Of a stretch of 64,000 bases of DNA, positions 7,865-16,045 are shown in pieces. The position numbers and the translations under genes are program-made. The first letter of the stretch is position 1, and each line of letters starts with the position of its first letter. Source of the stretch: Tellurirhabdus bombi. Its GTDB lineage: Bacteria > Bacteroidota > Bacteroidia > Cytophagales > Spirosomataceae. The stretch is taken from positions 3,732,001 through 3,796,000 of the forward strand of contig NZ_CP090557.1 of NCBI RefSeq assembly GCF_021484805.1, written 5' to 3'. A model generated the notes under the pieces. That model searched no databases. It saw only the letters and a program-made list of their open reading frames with translations, and was not told the DNA's origin.

Positions 7865-10800
7865 ATGTTCGTAAGGTTAGCTTGCCTTTGCCTTCTAGTC
7901 AACCTGTTCCTGGCAGGTTTCCTAGCGGCTCAACCACGGTCCTATTCATTTAGCCATTTAGGCAGTAATCAAAATCTTTCCAACAACCAGATTAATAGCA
8001 TTTTAAAGGATCAGCAGGGGTTTATCTGGTTTGGCACCCTATCCGGCCTAAACCGGTACGATGGCTATACCTGCAAGGTTTTTCACCACGACATTCGCGA
8101 TACTACGTCACTGATTGATAGTTACATTGAGCGGATTGACGAAGGACCCGGGGGATTTTTGTGGGTTTTTACCCGGAAAGGAATTAATATTTATGACCCA
8201 TCCACGGAGCGGTTTATTCGTAACGCCGACCGCTTTGCCCGGAGGCTGGGCCTTCCGGACGCCCGGATCAGATCCGTTAAGAAAGACCCCAAAGGTGCTT
8301 TCTGGTTTTTGCACGCCACCAATGGACTTTATATCTACCACGCTCCCAATCGGCAAGTCGGTCGGTTAAGTCACCATGCCCAGGATTCCAGTTCACTGCG
8401 CGCCAACGACATAACAGACATTAATTTTGATCGACAGGGCGCCATCTGGGTGGCGCACCAAACGGGCCTGCTCGAAAAAATTGACGGATCTACCAAACGC
8501 GTTGTTTACCGAAATACTCAAATTCATGCCTCCTGTACCGAACGAAGCTCAAACTTTCAACTTTTTGTTGATCAGGATAATGACGTGTGGATCTCGGAGA
8601 GCCGAGGCACGGCCGGCGCCTTTTATCTGAACCCTAAAACGGGTTTGCTGCATCACGTTCACAAAGACGCGCAACGGGGCAAACTCAATTCCAATCTGGT
8701 GCGCAACATTGTGCAGGATTCGCGTGGGTTCATCTGGCTCGGCACTGATCACGGGGGCATCAACGTACTTAATAAAAAGGATTTTTCGGTTCGCTATCTC
8801 GTTCATGATGAAAATGAAGATCGGAGCGTTATTGAGAATACCATTTATGCACTTTACCGGGACGACACGGGCATAATCTGGGCGGGCACGTTCAAAAAAG
8901 GAGTTAGTTTCTACCACGAAAATAGCTTCCGTTTCCCGGCCTACCGCCGCCAGAGTCCTTCTACACCCAGCCTCAGCTTCGATGACATAAACCGATTTGT
9001 AGAAGACCAAAAAGGCAATTTATGGCTGGGAACCAACGGGGGTGGTCTGATTTACTACGACCGGAAACAGGAACATTTTACGACTTACCGAAATCGACCA
9101 GGCGACCCGAACAGTTTGAGCAATGATGTCATCGTCAGTTTGTGTCTGGATCGTGCACAACGGCTTTGGATTGGCACTTACTTCGGGGGACTGAACCGTT
9201 GGGAAAAAGGTAAATTTGTCCGTTACCGCGCTAATTCAGCCAACCCAACGAGTCTGGTTCACGATAACGTCTGGGACTTACTGGAAGATTCCCGCCAGAA
9301 TTTATGGGTAGGCACGCTCGGCGGCGGCCTTGACCAGTTGGACCGCGCCACGGGTCAGTTTAAACACCATCGTCCCGGCTCGCTCCCCAGCATTCATTCC
9401 GATTATATCCTGACTTTACTGGAAGATAAAAGTGGTAATCTCTGGATCGGACACGACTCCGGCATAGATGTCTGGAATCAGAAAACAGGGCAAACCCGGT
9501 ATTATTCAGCCGATACTCCCAAAAATAAAGGCCTGAGTAACAACGACATCATTGCCCTATGCGAAGATCACCGGGGCTGGATCTGGATCGGCACTTCCGA
9601 AGGTCTTAATCTGTATGACAAACGCACGGATACGTTTCGCACTTTTCGCAAAGAAGATGGTTTGCCCGACCACACCGTTCAAAGCATTGTTGAGGATAAT
9701 GACCATAATCTGTGGATGGGAACGCCCAACGGCTTGTCTAATTTGATAATTACCAAGAACAGCCAAACGGGCGATTATCAATTTACCTTCCGCAATTACG
9801 ACGAACTGGATGGACTCCCGGCCAAATCCTTTAACAAGTACGCGGCCTACAAAACCCGGCAGGGAGAGTTGGTTTTTGGTAGTTTGAATGGTTTTACCAT
9901 TTTTGATCCGGCGCGTTTGGGCACGAACCTCCAAGCCCCCAAGATTGTCCTGACTGACTTCCAGGTTCTTGAACGCAGCATTCGTCCGGGCGACGTTTTA
10001 GACGGCAAAATCCTTCTCAACCGCTCGATCAGCGAGACGCAAGAACTGACGCTTACACCGAATCAAAACGTTTTTTCCCTTGAATTTGCGGCGTTAAACT
10101 TCCTGCATCCCGAAAAAAACACCTACCAATACAAGCTGGAGGGATTCCATGATGAGTGGTTAACGGTGAGTTCTAAAATGCGCAAAGCCACGTTCACTAA
10201 CCTCGATCCGGGCACCTACACGTTTCGGGTTCGGGCATCCAACAACGACGGTTACTGGAACACGGAAGGAACGAAATTAAAGATTACCGTCCTGCCACCA
10301 TTCTGGCGCAGCAACATCGCCTTTGTGCTTTATGCGCTGCTCATTATCGGCGCTCTATTGCTGGCTCGCTGGATCATCCTGGAACGAGCACGCTTGAATT
10401 TTCGGATGGAGCAGGAGCGCCAGGAAGCCAAGCGGATGCACGAACTGGATATGATGAAGATCAAGTTTTTCACCAATGTCAGCCACGAATTTCGTACACC
10501 GCTTACCCTGATTCTTAATCCGTTGGACCGGTTAGTGAAGGAAACGACTGACCCGGAACAGGCTCGCCATTTTCAGCTTATCCAGCGAAATGCCAAACGG
10601 TTGCTCAATTTTGTCAATCAACTGCTGGATTTTCGGCGGTTGGAAGTGCAGGAACTAAAGCTTTACCCGACCCATAACGATCTGGTCGCTTTTTGCCGGG
10701 AGATTTTCTATACGTTCTCCGATTTATCCGAAAAGAAGAACATTCTTTTTAGCTTCCAGACGAATGTCGATGATCTGGAAATTTACTTTGACACCGACAA

Positions 10801-12022
10801 AATGGAGCGGATCTTGTTCAATCTGCTTTCAAATGCCTTTAAATTTACTCCTGAACACGGGCGGGTTATCCTCAAAATTAATTTGCTGGAGCAACAGCCC
10901 GACGACGCGCAACACTGGCTCGAAATTGCGGTGCAGGATTCCGGAATTGGTATTCCCAGCGATAAGCAGGAAAAGATTTTTGAGCGGTTTTTCCAACATG
11001 ACATTCCCGGCACCATTGTCAATCAGGGGAGCGGCATTGGGCTGGCGATCACCAAGGAATTCGTTCGGCTCCACGGCGGGCAAATCTACGTTGATTCCGA
11101 ACCCAATCACGGCAGTGCCTTTACCGTCAGGCTGCCCATCCAGCGGGAGGTGGCGTATCCGGTAATTCACCCGCCCGTTGTCGAAGCGATTGCGGGTAAA
11201 ACAGAAAACAAGGCCGAACCGATGGCCGACACCGGCAAAAACGGCCCGAAAAAGCCGGTTGTTCTGCTCATTGATGATAATGAAGATTTCCGTTTTTACC
11301 TGAAAGATAACCTTCGGAGTCAATACACAATTCTGGAAGCAGCAAACGGTAAAGATGGCTGGCACCAGATTTTGACACATACACCTGATCTGATTGTGAG
11401 TGATGTGATGATGCCAGAAATGGATGGAATTTCGCTTTGCCGCAAGGTCCGCGCTGATAAGCGCACCTCCCACACCCCGGTTCTGCTGCTGACTGCCCGC
11501 AGTGCCGAAGCGCAAAAACTGGAAGGGTTGGAAACTGGAGCCAACGACTACATCACGAAGCCTTTTAATTTTGAAATTCTACAGGTTCGAATAAAAAACC
11601 TGATTTCGCAGCGTCACCTGATGGAGAAATCCGTGCAAAAGCACATTGAGGTTAGTCCCAGCGAAATTGAAATTACGTCGCTGGACGAAAAGCTGATTCA
11701 GCGCGCCCTCGAAGTCGTGGAAAAAAACATGGCCAATCCTGATTTTTCGGTGGAAGAACTCAGCCGGGAATTGGGCATGAGCCGGGTACATTTGTACAAA
11801 AAATTACTGGCACTCACTAACCGAACGCCCATTGAGTTTATTCGTACCATTCGGTTGCAAAGAGCGGCCAAGCTTTTGGAGAAAAGCCAATTAACGGTCG
11901 CGGAAATTGCGTATCAGGTTGGATTCAACAATCCGAAGTATTTTACTAAATATTTCAAGCAGGAGTTCGATACGCTGCCCTCCGCCTACGTAGCCGAAAA
12001 ACGGCAGGTTAAAGTAAGCTAG
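7865..12022 (+). CDS. Hybrid two-component system sensor/regulator (HTCS), AraC output
   Basis: This is a one-protein signalling system of about 1385 residues. After a signal peptide (about 1-22) comes a large periplasmic sensor built of Reg_prop propeller repeats with the recurring pattern GxIWIGT/GNLWLGT (about 30-730), then a Y_Y_Y domain (about 740-810). A single transmembrane helix follows (about 815-840). Inside are a histidine kinase (SHEFRTPL, His874; ATP lid near GSGIGLAI), a receiver (SDVMMPEMDG, Asp1180) and a C-terminal AraC helix-turn-helix (about 1275-1380). HTCS proteins sense oligosaccharides and switch on polysaccharide genes. The start at 7865 was chosen because it gives a standard signal peptide; an in-frame ATG at 7820 adds 15 residues. 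It is divergent from the pectinase fusion. Confidence 0.95.
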   Translation: MFVRLACLCLLVNLFLAGFLAAQPRSYSFSHLGSNQNLSNNQINSILKDQQGFIWFGTLSGLNRYDGYTCKVFHHDIRDTTSLIDSYIERIDEGPGGFLWVFTRKGINIYDPSTERFIRNADRFARRLGLPDARIRSVKKDPKGAFWFLHATNGLYIYHAPNRQVGRLSHHAQDSSSLRANDITDINFDRQGAIWVAHQTGLLEKIDGSTKRVVYRNTQIHASCTERSSNFQLFVDQDNDVWISESRGTAGAFYLNPKTGLLHHVHKDAQRGKLNSNLVRNIVQDSRGFIWLGTDHGGINVLNKKDFSVRYLVHDENEDRSVIENTIYALYRDDTGIIWAGTFKKGVSFYHENSFRFPAYRRQSPSTPSLSFDDINRFVEDQKGNLWLGTNGGGLIYYDRKQEHFTTYRNRPGDPNSLSNDVIVSLCLDRAQRLWIGTYFGGLNRWEKGKFVRYRANSANPTSLVHDNVWDLLEDSRQNLWVGTLGGGLDQLDRATGQFKHHRPGSLPSIHSDYILTLLEDKSGNLWIGHDSGIDVWNQKTGQTRYYSADTPKNKGLSNNDIIALCEDHRGWIWIGTSEGLNLYDKRTDTFRTFRKEDGLPDHTVQSIVEDNDHNLWMGTPNGLSNLIITKNSQTGDYQFTFRNYDELDGLPAKSFNKYAAYKTRQGELVFGSLNGFTIFDPARLGTNLQAPKIVLTDFQVLERSIRPGDVLDGKILLNRSISETQELTLTPNQNVFSLEFAALNFLHPEKNTYQYKLEGFHDEWLTVSSKMRKATFTNLDPGTYTFRVRASNNDGYWNTEGTKLKITVLPPFWRSNIAFVLYALLIIGALLLARWIILERARLNFRMEQERQEAKRMHELDMMKIKFFTNVSHEFRTPLTLILNPLDRLVKETTDPEQARHFQLIQRNAKRLLNFVNQLLDFRRLEVQELKLYPTHNDLVAFCREIFYTFSDLSEKKNILFSFQTNVDDLEIYFDTDKMERILFNLLSNAFKFTPEHGRVILKINLLEQQPDDAQHWLEIAVQDSGIGIPSDKQEKIFERFFQHDIPGTIVNQGSGIGLAITKEFVRLHGGQIYVDSEPNHGSAFTVRLPIQREVAYPVIHPPVVEAIAGKTENKAEPMADTGKNGPKKPVVLLIDDNEDFRFYLKDNLRSQYTILEAANGKDGWHQILTHTPDLIVSDVMMPEMDGISLCRKVRADKRTSHTPVLLLTARSAEAQKLEGLETGANDYITKPFNFEILQVRIKNLISQRHLMEKSVQKHIEVSPSEIEITSLDEKLIQRALEVVEKNMANPDFSVEELSRELGMSRVHLYKKLLALTNRTPIEFIRTIRLQRAAKLLEKSQLTVAEIAYQVGFNNPKYFTKYFKQEFDTLPSAYVAEKRQVKVS

Positions 12023-12056
12023 GCGTTGAGAAAGCATTCCAGACTTATTTTGCATT

Positions 12057-12090
12057 AACATTTCGTCTATCTTTTAGAAACATTTCGTCT
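12057..12090 (+). promoter_or_regulatory. Perfect 12-bp direct repeat, candidate HTCS operator
   Basis: AACATTTCGTCT occurs twice without mismatch, at 12057-12068 and 12079-12090. The copies are 22 bp apart start to start, which is two helical turns, so both face the same side of the DNA. The downstream copy ends 23 bp before a consensus -7 box (12113-12120). That places it at or against the -33 region, as expected for an AraC-type activator site. Confidence 0.6.
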
Positions 12091-12112
12091 TTTTCATTTA
12101 CGCGAACTGCAT

Positions 12113-12120
12113 TAATTTTG
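12113..12120 (+). promoter_or_regulatory. -7 promoter box for the PA14 protein/azurin-fusion operon
   Basis: TAATTTTG fits the Bacteroidota -7 consensus TAnnTTTG exactly and lies 53 bp before the ATG at 12173. No good -33 TTTG is seen at the usual distance (only TTTC at 12092-12095). This suits a promoter that depends on an activator bound at the direct repeats just upstream. Confidence 0.5.
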
Positions 12121-12172
12121 ATACAGAAATACTAACTTCTGTTATATTTTTTGCATTACCCACTCACATTCT

Positions 12173-13951
12173 ATGTATACTTTTTCGCGATGGTTCTGTC
12201 GGTGCGCGGCTTTATTTCTCAGCTTCAGCGCATTATCCGCAAAGGGCCAATCCAATGATGAATTCTTAACCCGAATTTCTCCCGAACAAATAACATCCCT
12301 CCCTTCCAATTGGAAATTAGCGGGCACTGTACGGATGAGTCCGTTTCAAAATGACGTGAAGACGCAGTCGGGTACTTCTTTGCTGGTGGGTACTGCCAAA
12401 AATGATCAACCGCTGACCCTTCTCACGAATGCCAAAGACGTTCGTCTGGTTCTTGATGTCATGCTGGCACCGGGGTCTGATGCGGTTCTTTCCCTCGGCT
12501 CCGTTGGCGTTCGAATCGTAGATAGCTGGGCAAAGCAAGGTTTGAGCGACGCTACCTTTGGAAGCTTATCCGGCACTCCGGCACTGCTTCCTGCGGTCAA
12601 CGCCTGCCAGGCTCCCGGTATCTGGCAACGTCTGGAAATTGTTCTCCAGTCAAGCGAGGCAGGCCCCGCGCTTTTGGAAAAATTAACCCTTAATGGCGTA
12701 CTTCTTCACGAAAATCGGGTATTACCCAACCTAATCAGCTCGGCGGGAACGGTGGCCCTGAAGGTCAATAACGGGACAGTAGCTGTTCGTCCGGTGGGGT
12801 ATCAACTAATTTCTTCCCGCAATGTGGCCCGGATAACCGATCTTAAATACAAATTTTACGAAGCTAAAACGGAAACTACTACCCCGGCAGCCCTACCTAA
12901 TTTGCGGTTGGTGAAAGAAGATACCCTGTCAATGCTGACTTACGAAGTGTCGTTTGGTCAACCGCGCTGGCACGCCATTGTCTACTCCGGTAATCTGGTC
13001 GTTGATAAAGAAGCCGTTTACACGCTGGCCATTGAAACGGGGGGTTATGCCTCGTTGCAAATCGACGGTAAAGATGCCATTCCGCTGACATCGACTTCGT
13101 GGGATCTGGGCAAGAAAAATGCCGCGAAAGTCAAACTAACGGCGGGTTCGCACCCTTTCACGCTCTTTTTTGGTAAGTCCTGGCCTCGTCCGGGCCTAGG
13201 CTTGTTTATTTCCGCGCCAGACTCAAAACTTCAGGCACTTCATGCCCGCGCTTCCCTGCCCGAACCCGATCCCATTGGTTTAATTGCCGTCCGTTCAGCC
13301 GATAAGCCTTCGTTTATCCGCTCTTTTGTTCAATTACCCGGCGAAAAAGCAAAGCGGACGCACTGCCTGTCGGTTGGCACCCCTACTGGATTAAATTATA
13401 CGCTCGATTTGAACCGGGATGCGTTGCTACAGGTATGGCGGGGTGATTTTGCGGATGTTACCGAAATGTGGTACGAACGAGGCGAGCCCCAGCTCCTGGA
13501 ACCGCTCGGCGCTCCGGTAGCTGTATCAGGACAGACAAGCCTGGCTATGCTTAGCAACGAACAGCAAGCCTGGCCAGATAGCCTCGGTGACACTGACTTT
13601 ATGTACAAAGGCATGAAACTAGACACCGATGGAAACCCAACCACTCAGTACCAGCTCTATGGCTTGCAGGTAACCGACGACTTACGCCCGGATGCGAATA
13701 ACCAAGCGCTTAATCGTACCATTACGATCAATGGTTCCGCCAAAGGTGCTGTTTACTGCCGATTGGCGGCGGGTAGCCAGATCGAAGAAGTCGGTAAAGG
13801 TGTGTATGCCATTGGCGATCACCGCTATTTCGTGCGTATTGATCCGAAACTTAAACCTCTCGTTCGATCACAGGCTGGTCAGCAGGAGCTATTGTTACCC
13901 GTAAACCTGAAAAACAGCACTGCTTCCATCAACTACGCCCTGATCTGGTAA
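12173..13951 (+). CDS. Secreted protein with LamG-like and PA14-like domains, function unknown
   Basis: The 592-residue product has a signal peptide (about 1-26). Residues ~40-215 resemble the concanavalin-like fold of DUF1080/3-keto-disaccharide hydrolase proteins (GIWQRLEIVLQ followed by LNGVLLHENR). Residues ~225-365 look like a PA14 carbohydrate-binding domain (DLKYKFYE, YTLAIETGGYASLQIDGK, LTAGSHPFTLFFGKSW). The last ~200 residues are not recognised. The stop is 22 bp before the start of the dehydrogenase-azurin gene, so the two form an operon. No catalytic residues can be pointed to. It may bind or present sugars for its partner; that is inference. Confidence 0.7.
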   Translation: MYTFSRWFCRCAALFLSFSALSAKGQSNDEFLTRISPEQITSLPSNWKLAGTVRMSPFQNDVKTQSGTSLLVGTAKNDQPLTLLTNAKDVRLVLDVMLAPGSDAVLSLGSVGVRIVDSWAKQGLSDATFGSLSGTPALLPAVNACQAPGIWQRLEIVLQSSEAGPALLEKLTLNGVLLHENRVLPNLISSAGTVALKVNNGTVAVRPVGYQLISSRNVARITDLKYKFYEAKTETTTPAALPNLRLVKEDTLSMLTYEVSFGQPRWHAIVYSGNLVVDKEAVYTLAIETGGYASLQIDGKDAIPLTSTSWDLGKKNAAKVKLTAGSHPFTLFFGKSWPRPGLGLFISAPDSKLQALHARASLPEPDPIGLIAVRSADKPSFIRSFVQLPGEKAKRTHCLSVGTPTGLNYTLDLNRDALLQVWRGDFADVTEMWYERGEPQLLEPLGAPVAVSGQTSLAMLSNEQQAWPDSLGDTDFMYKGMKLDTDGNPTTQYQLYGLQVTDDLRPDANNQALNRTITINGSAKGAVYCRLAAGSQIEEVGKGVYAIGDHRYFVRIDPKLKPLVRSQAGQQELLLPVNLKNSTASINYALIW

Positions 13952-13973
13952 CTTAATGTACCCTAATTTTGCA

Positions 13974-15974
13974 ATGAGACTCTTATTTATATTCTGTTTG
14001 CTTTTTGGTTATACGACTTACGCCCAAACGTCCCGTCCGTTAACCGAAGATGATTACTACCGGCTAATCACGCTGCCGGTACCCGAAGGAGTTAGCCTGG
14101 AAGTAGGTGGCATGGCCGTGTTGCCTGATGGTCGCCTGGGCGTTTGTACCCGCCGGGGCGAGGTCTGGATGATCTCCAATCCGTACATGCAGGGCACTCG
14201 CCAACCGCAGTACAAGCGCTTTGCTACGGGGTTGCACGAGCCTTTGGGCCTTGCCTATCACAAAGGCACGGTTTACGCTACCCAACGCGGTGAATTGACG
14301 CGTTTGCTGGATACGGACAACAACGGCGTTGCCGACGACTATCAGTCTGTAGTAAAATGGCCACTCTCCGGTAATTACCACGAATACAGTTATGGCCCGA
14401 TTTTTCTGCCTAACAACGATATGCTAATTACGCTGAACCTGGGCTGGATTGGCCGGGGAGCCAGTCTGGCAAAATGGCGTGGCTGGATGTTGACGGTTAA
14501 TGACAAAGGAGAGTTGAAGCCGTATGCCACCGGTCTGCGGTCACCGGCTGGTTTCAATATTTTGCGGGATGGCAGTATTTTCTACACCGAAAATCAAGGC
14601 GACTGGGTTGGTTCTGGCCGCATGACCGAACTGAAAAGAGGTGATTTTGCCGGTAACCCGGAAGGGCTACGTTGGTCGGGTGAGCCAGGTTCGCCCCTGA
14701 CGTTGAAACTGTCAGACGTACCCAGTACGGGTAAACCCATGCACGAAGTCGCGAAATCGGTACCGAATCTGAAAGTTCCGGCCATCTGGTTTCCGCACAC
14801 GTTGATGGGAATTTCTACTTCGGATATTGCCGAAGATACAACCCGTCACCGCTTCGGCCCTTTCGATGGTCAGTTATTCGTCGGTGATCAGGGGCACAGT
14901 ACGGTGATGCGGGTATTCCTGGAAAAAGTAAATGGCGAATACCAGGGCGCTTGCTTTCCGTTCCGCCAGGGTTTCATGTCTGGAATTCTGCGCTTACGCT
15001 GGGGTCTGGATGGTTCTCTTTTCGCGGGTATGACCAGCCGGGGCTGGTCGGCAACGGGCAAAGCCCCGTTTGGTGTGCAGCGACTTGTCTGGACCGGGAA
15101 AACGCCGTTCGAGATGAAGGCAATTCGCTCAATGCCGGATGGGTTTGAAGTCGAATTTACTTTGCCTGTCGATCGTAAGACAGCGGAAAACAGCAACTCC
15201 TACACGCTTAGCAGCTTTACGTATAAGTACCACAGTACGTATGGCAGTCCCATTGAAGATGCCCGTGAGTTACCTATCCGGGGTATCGTTGTTGCTGAAG
15301 ATGGACTTAAAGCCCGTATTGTGGTGGATACGACCTTACGCGAAGGCTATATTCATCAGTTAAAGGCAGAAGGTATTAAATCGGCCACTGGTTTATCCCT
15401 GTTGCACAATACGGGATATTACACCCTTAACCACATCGCTCCCGGTACTAAATTGACGATTGCCGCTCCCGCCAAGCACAACCACGACATGGCTTCCATG
15501 ACAGCGACGAAAGCCACCCCTGCTACCAAAAGCAAAGGCGGAAAAGCGCCGGCGGCTAGTGCGAAGCGCCTGACCGAGCAACCCGCTGATTGGGAGAACG
15601 GCCCTGATCAGGTCATTACTGTAGGTACGCTGCCCGGTCTTAAGTTCGATCAGACGCAGTTGCAAGTCAAAGCGGGCAGCCGGGTAAAGTGGGTTTTTAA
15701 TAATAATGACGACATGCTGCATAACTGCGTTATTGTGAAACCTGCCACTGCCAATCCAGTTGGAGAAGCGGCGTTGAAACTCAACCTCAATGGCCCTAAA
15801 ATGCAGTATGTGCCAAACTCGCCTAATGTGCTGTTCCACACTAATATTTTGCAACCCGAAACCAGCGAAGCGATCTATTTTGTAGCGCCCAAAGAACCGG
15901 GTGATTATCAATACCTCTGCACTTTTCCAGGGCACCACACGCTCATGCAGGGCATTCTTAAAGTAGTGAAATAG
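13974..15974 (+). CDS. Secreted sorbosone-dehydrogenase-type propeller fused to an azurin-like cupredoxin
   Basis: The product is about 666 residues. A signal peptide (MRLLFIFCLLFGYTTYAQ) is followed by a beta-propeller related to soluble PQQ/sorbosone dehydrogenases (about 20-380: GGMAVLPDGRLGVCTRRGEV, RSPAGFN, GDQGHSTVMR). A linker of about 45 residues rich in Ala, Thr and Lys leads to a C-terminal type-1 copper domain (about 550-666). The ligands are visible: His583 in MLHN, then Cys649, His654 and Met658 in CTFPGHHTLM, the spacing of azurin. The propeller would oxidise a sugar or alcohol and the cupredoxin would take the electrons. An upstream in-frame ATG at 13956 is an alternative start. 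The PQQ or haem requirement is not shown by the sequence. Confidence 0.85.
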   Translation: MRLLFIFCLLFGYTTYAQTSRPLTEDDYYRLITLPVPEGVSLEVGGMAVLPDGRLGVCTRRGEVWMISNPYMQGTRQPQYKRFATGLHEPLGLAYHKGTVYATQRGELTRLLDTDNNGVADDYQSVVKWPLSGNYHEYSYGPIFLPNNDMLITLNLGWIGRGASLAKWRGWMLTVNDKGELKPYATGLRSPAGFNILRDGSIFYTENQGDWVGSGRMTELKRGDFAGNPEGLRWSGEPGSPLTLKLSDVPSTGKPMHEVAKSVPNLKVPAIWFPHTLMGISTSDIAEDTTRHRFGPFDGQLFVGDQGHSTVMRVFLEKVNGEYQGACFPFRQGFMSGILRLRWGLDGSLFAGMTSRGWSATGKAPFGVQRLVWTGKTPFEMKAIRSMPDGFEVEFTLPVDRKTAENSNSYTLSSFTYKYHSTYGSPIEDARELPIRGIVVAEDGLKARIVVDTTLREGYIHQLKAEGIKSATGLSLLHNTGYYTLNHIAPGTKLTIAAPAKHNHDMASMTATKATPATKSKGGKAPAASAKRLTEQPADWENGPDQVITVGTLPGLKFDQTQLQVKAGSRVKWVFNNNDDMLHNCVIVKPATANPVGEAALKLNLNGPKMQYVPNSPNVLFHTNILQPETSEAIYFVAPKEPGDYQYLCTFPGHHTLMQGILKVVK

Positions 15975-15978
15975 GCAA

Positions 15979-16016
15979 AGAGAGCACCCAGTAATAAAAG
16001 TGGGTGCTCTCTTTTA
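15979..16016 (+). terminator. Terminator after the dehydrogenase-azurin gene
   Basis: A 12-bp perfect stem (15979-15990 with 16001-16012) with a 10-nt loop is followed by CTTTTATT. It starts 5 bp after the stop codon. An in-frame ATG at 16004 for the GH9 gene falls inside this hairpin, which argues for the later GH9 start at 16046. Confidence 0.85.
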
Positions 16017-16045
16017 TTCCTCCGTTCTCCCTCAATTTCTTAGTT

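Noticed and set aside
10829-11515. 228-codon minus-strand ORF inside the HTCS gene
   Set aside because: It is antisense to the kinase/receiver region of the HTCS; open only because of codon bias.
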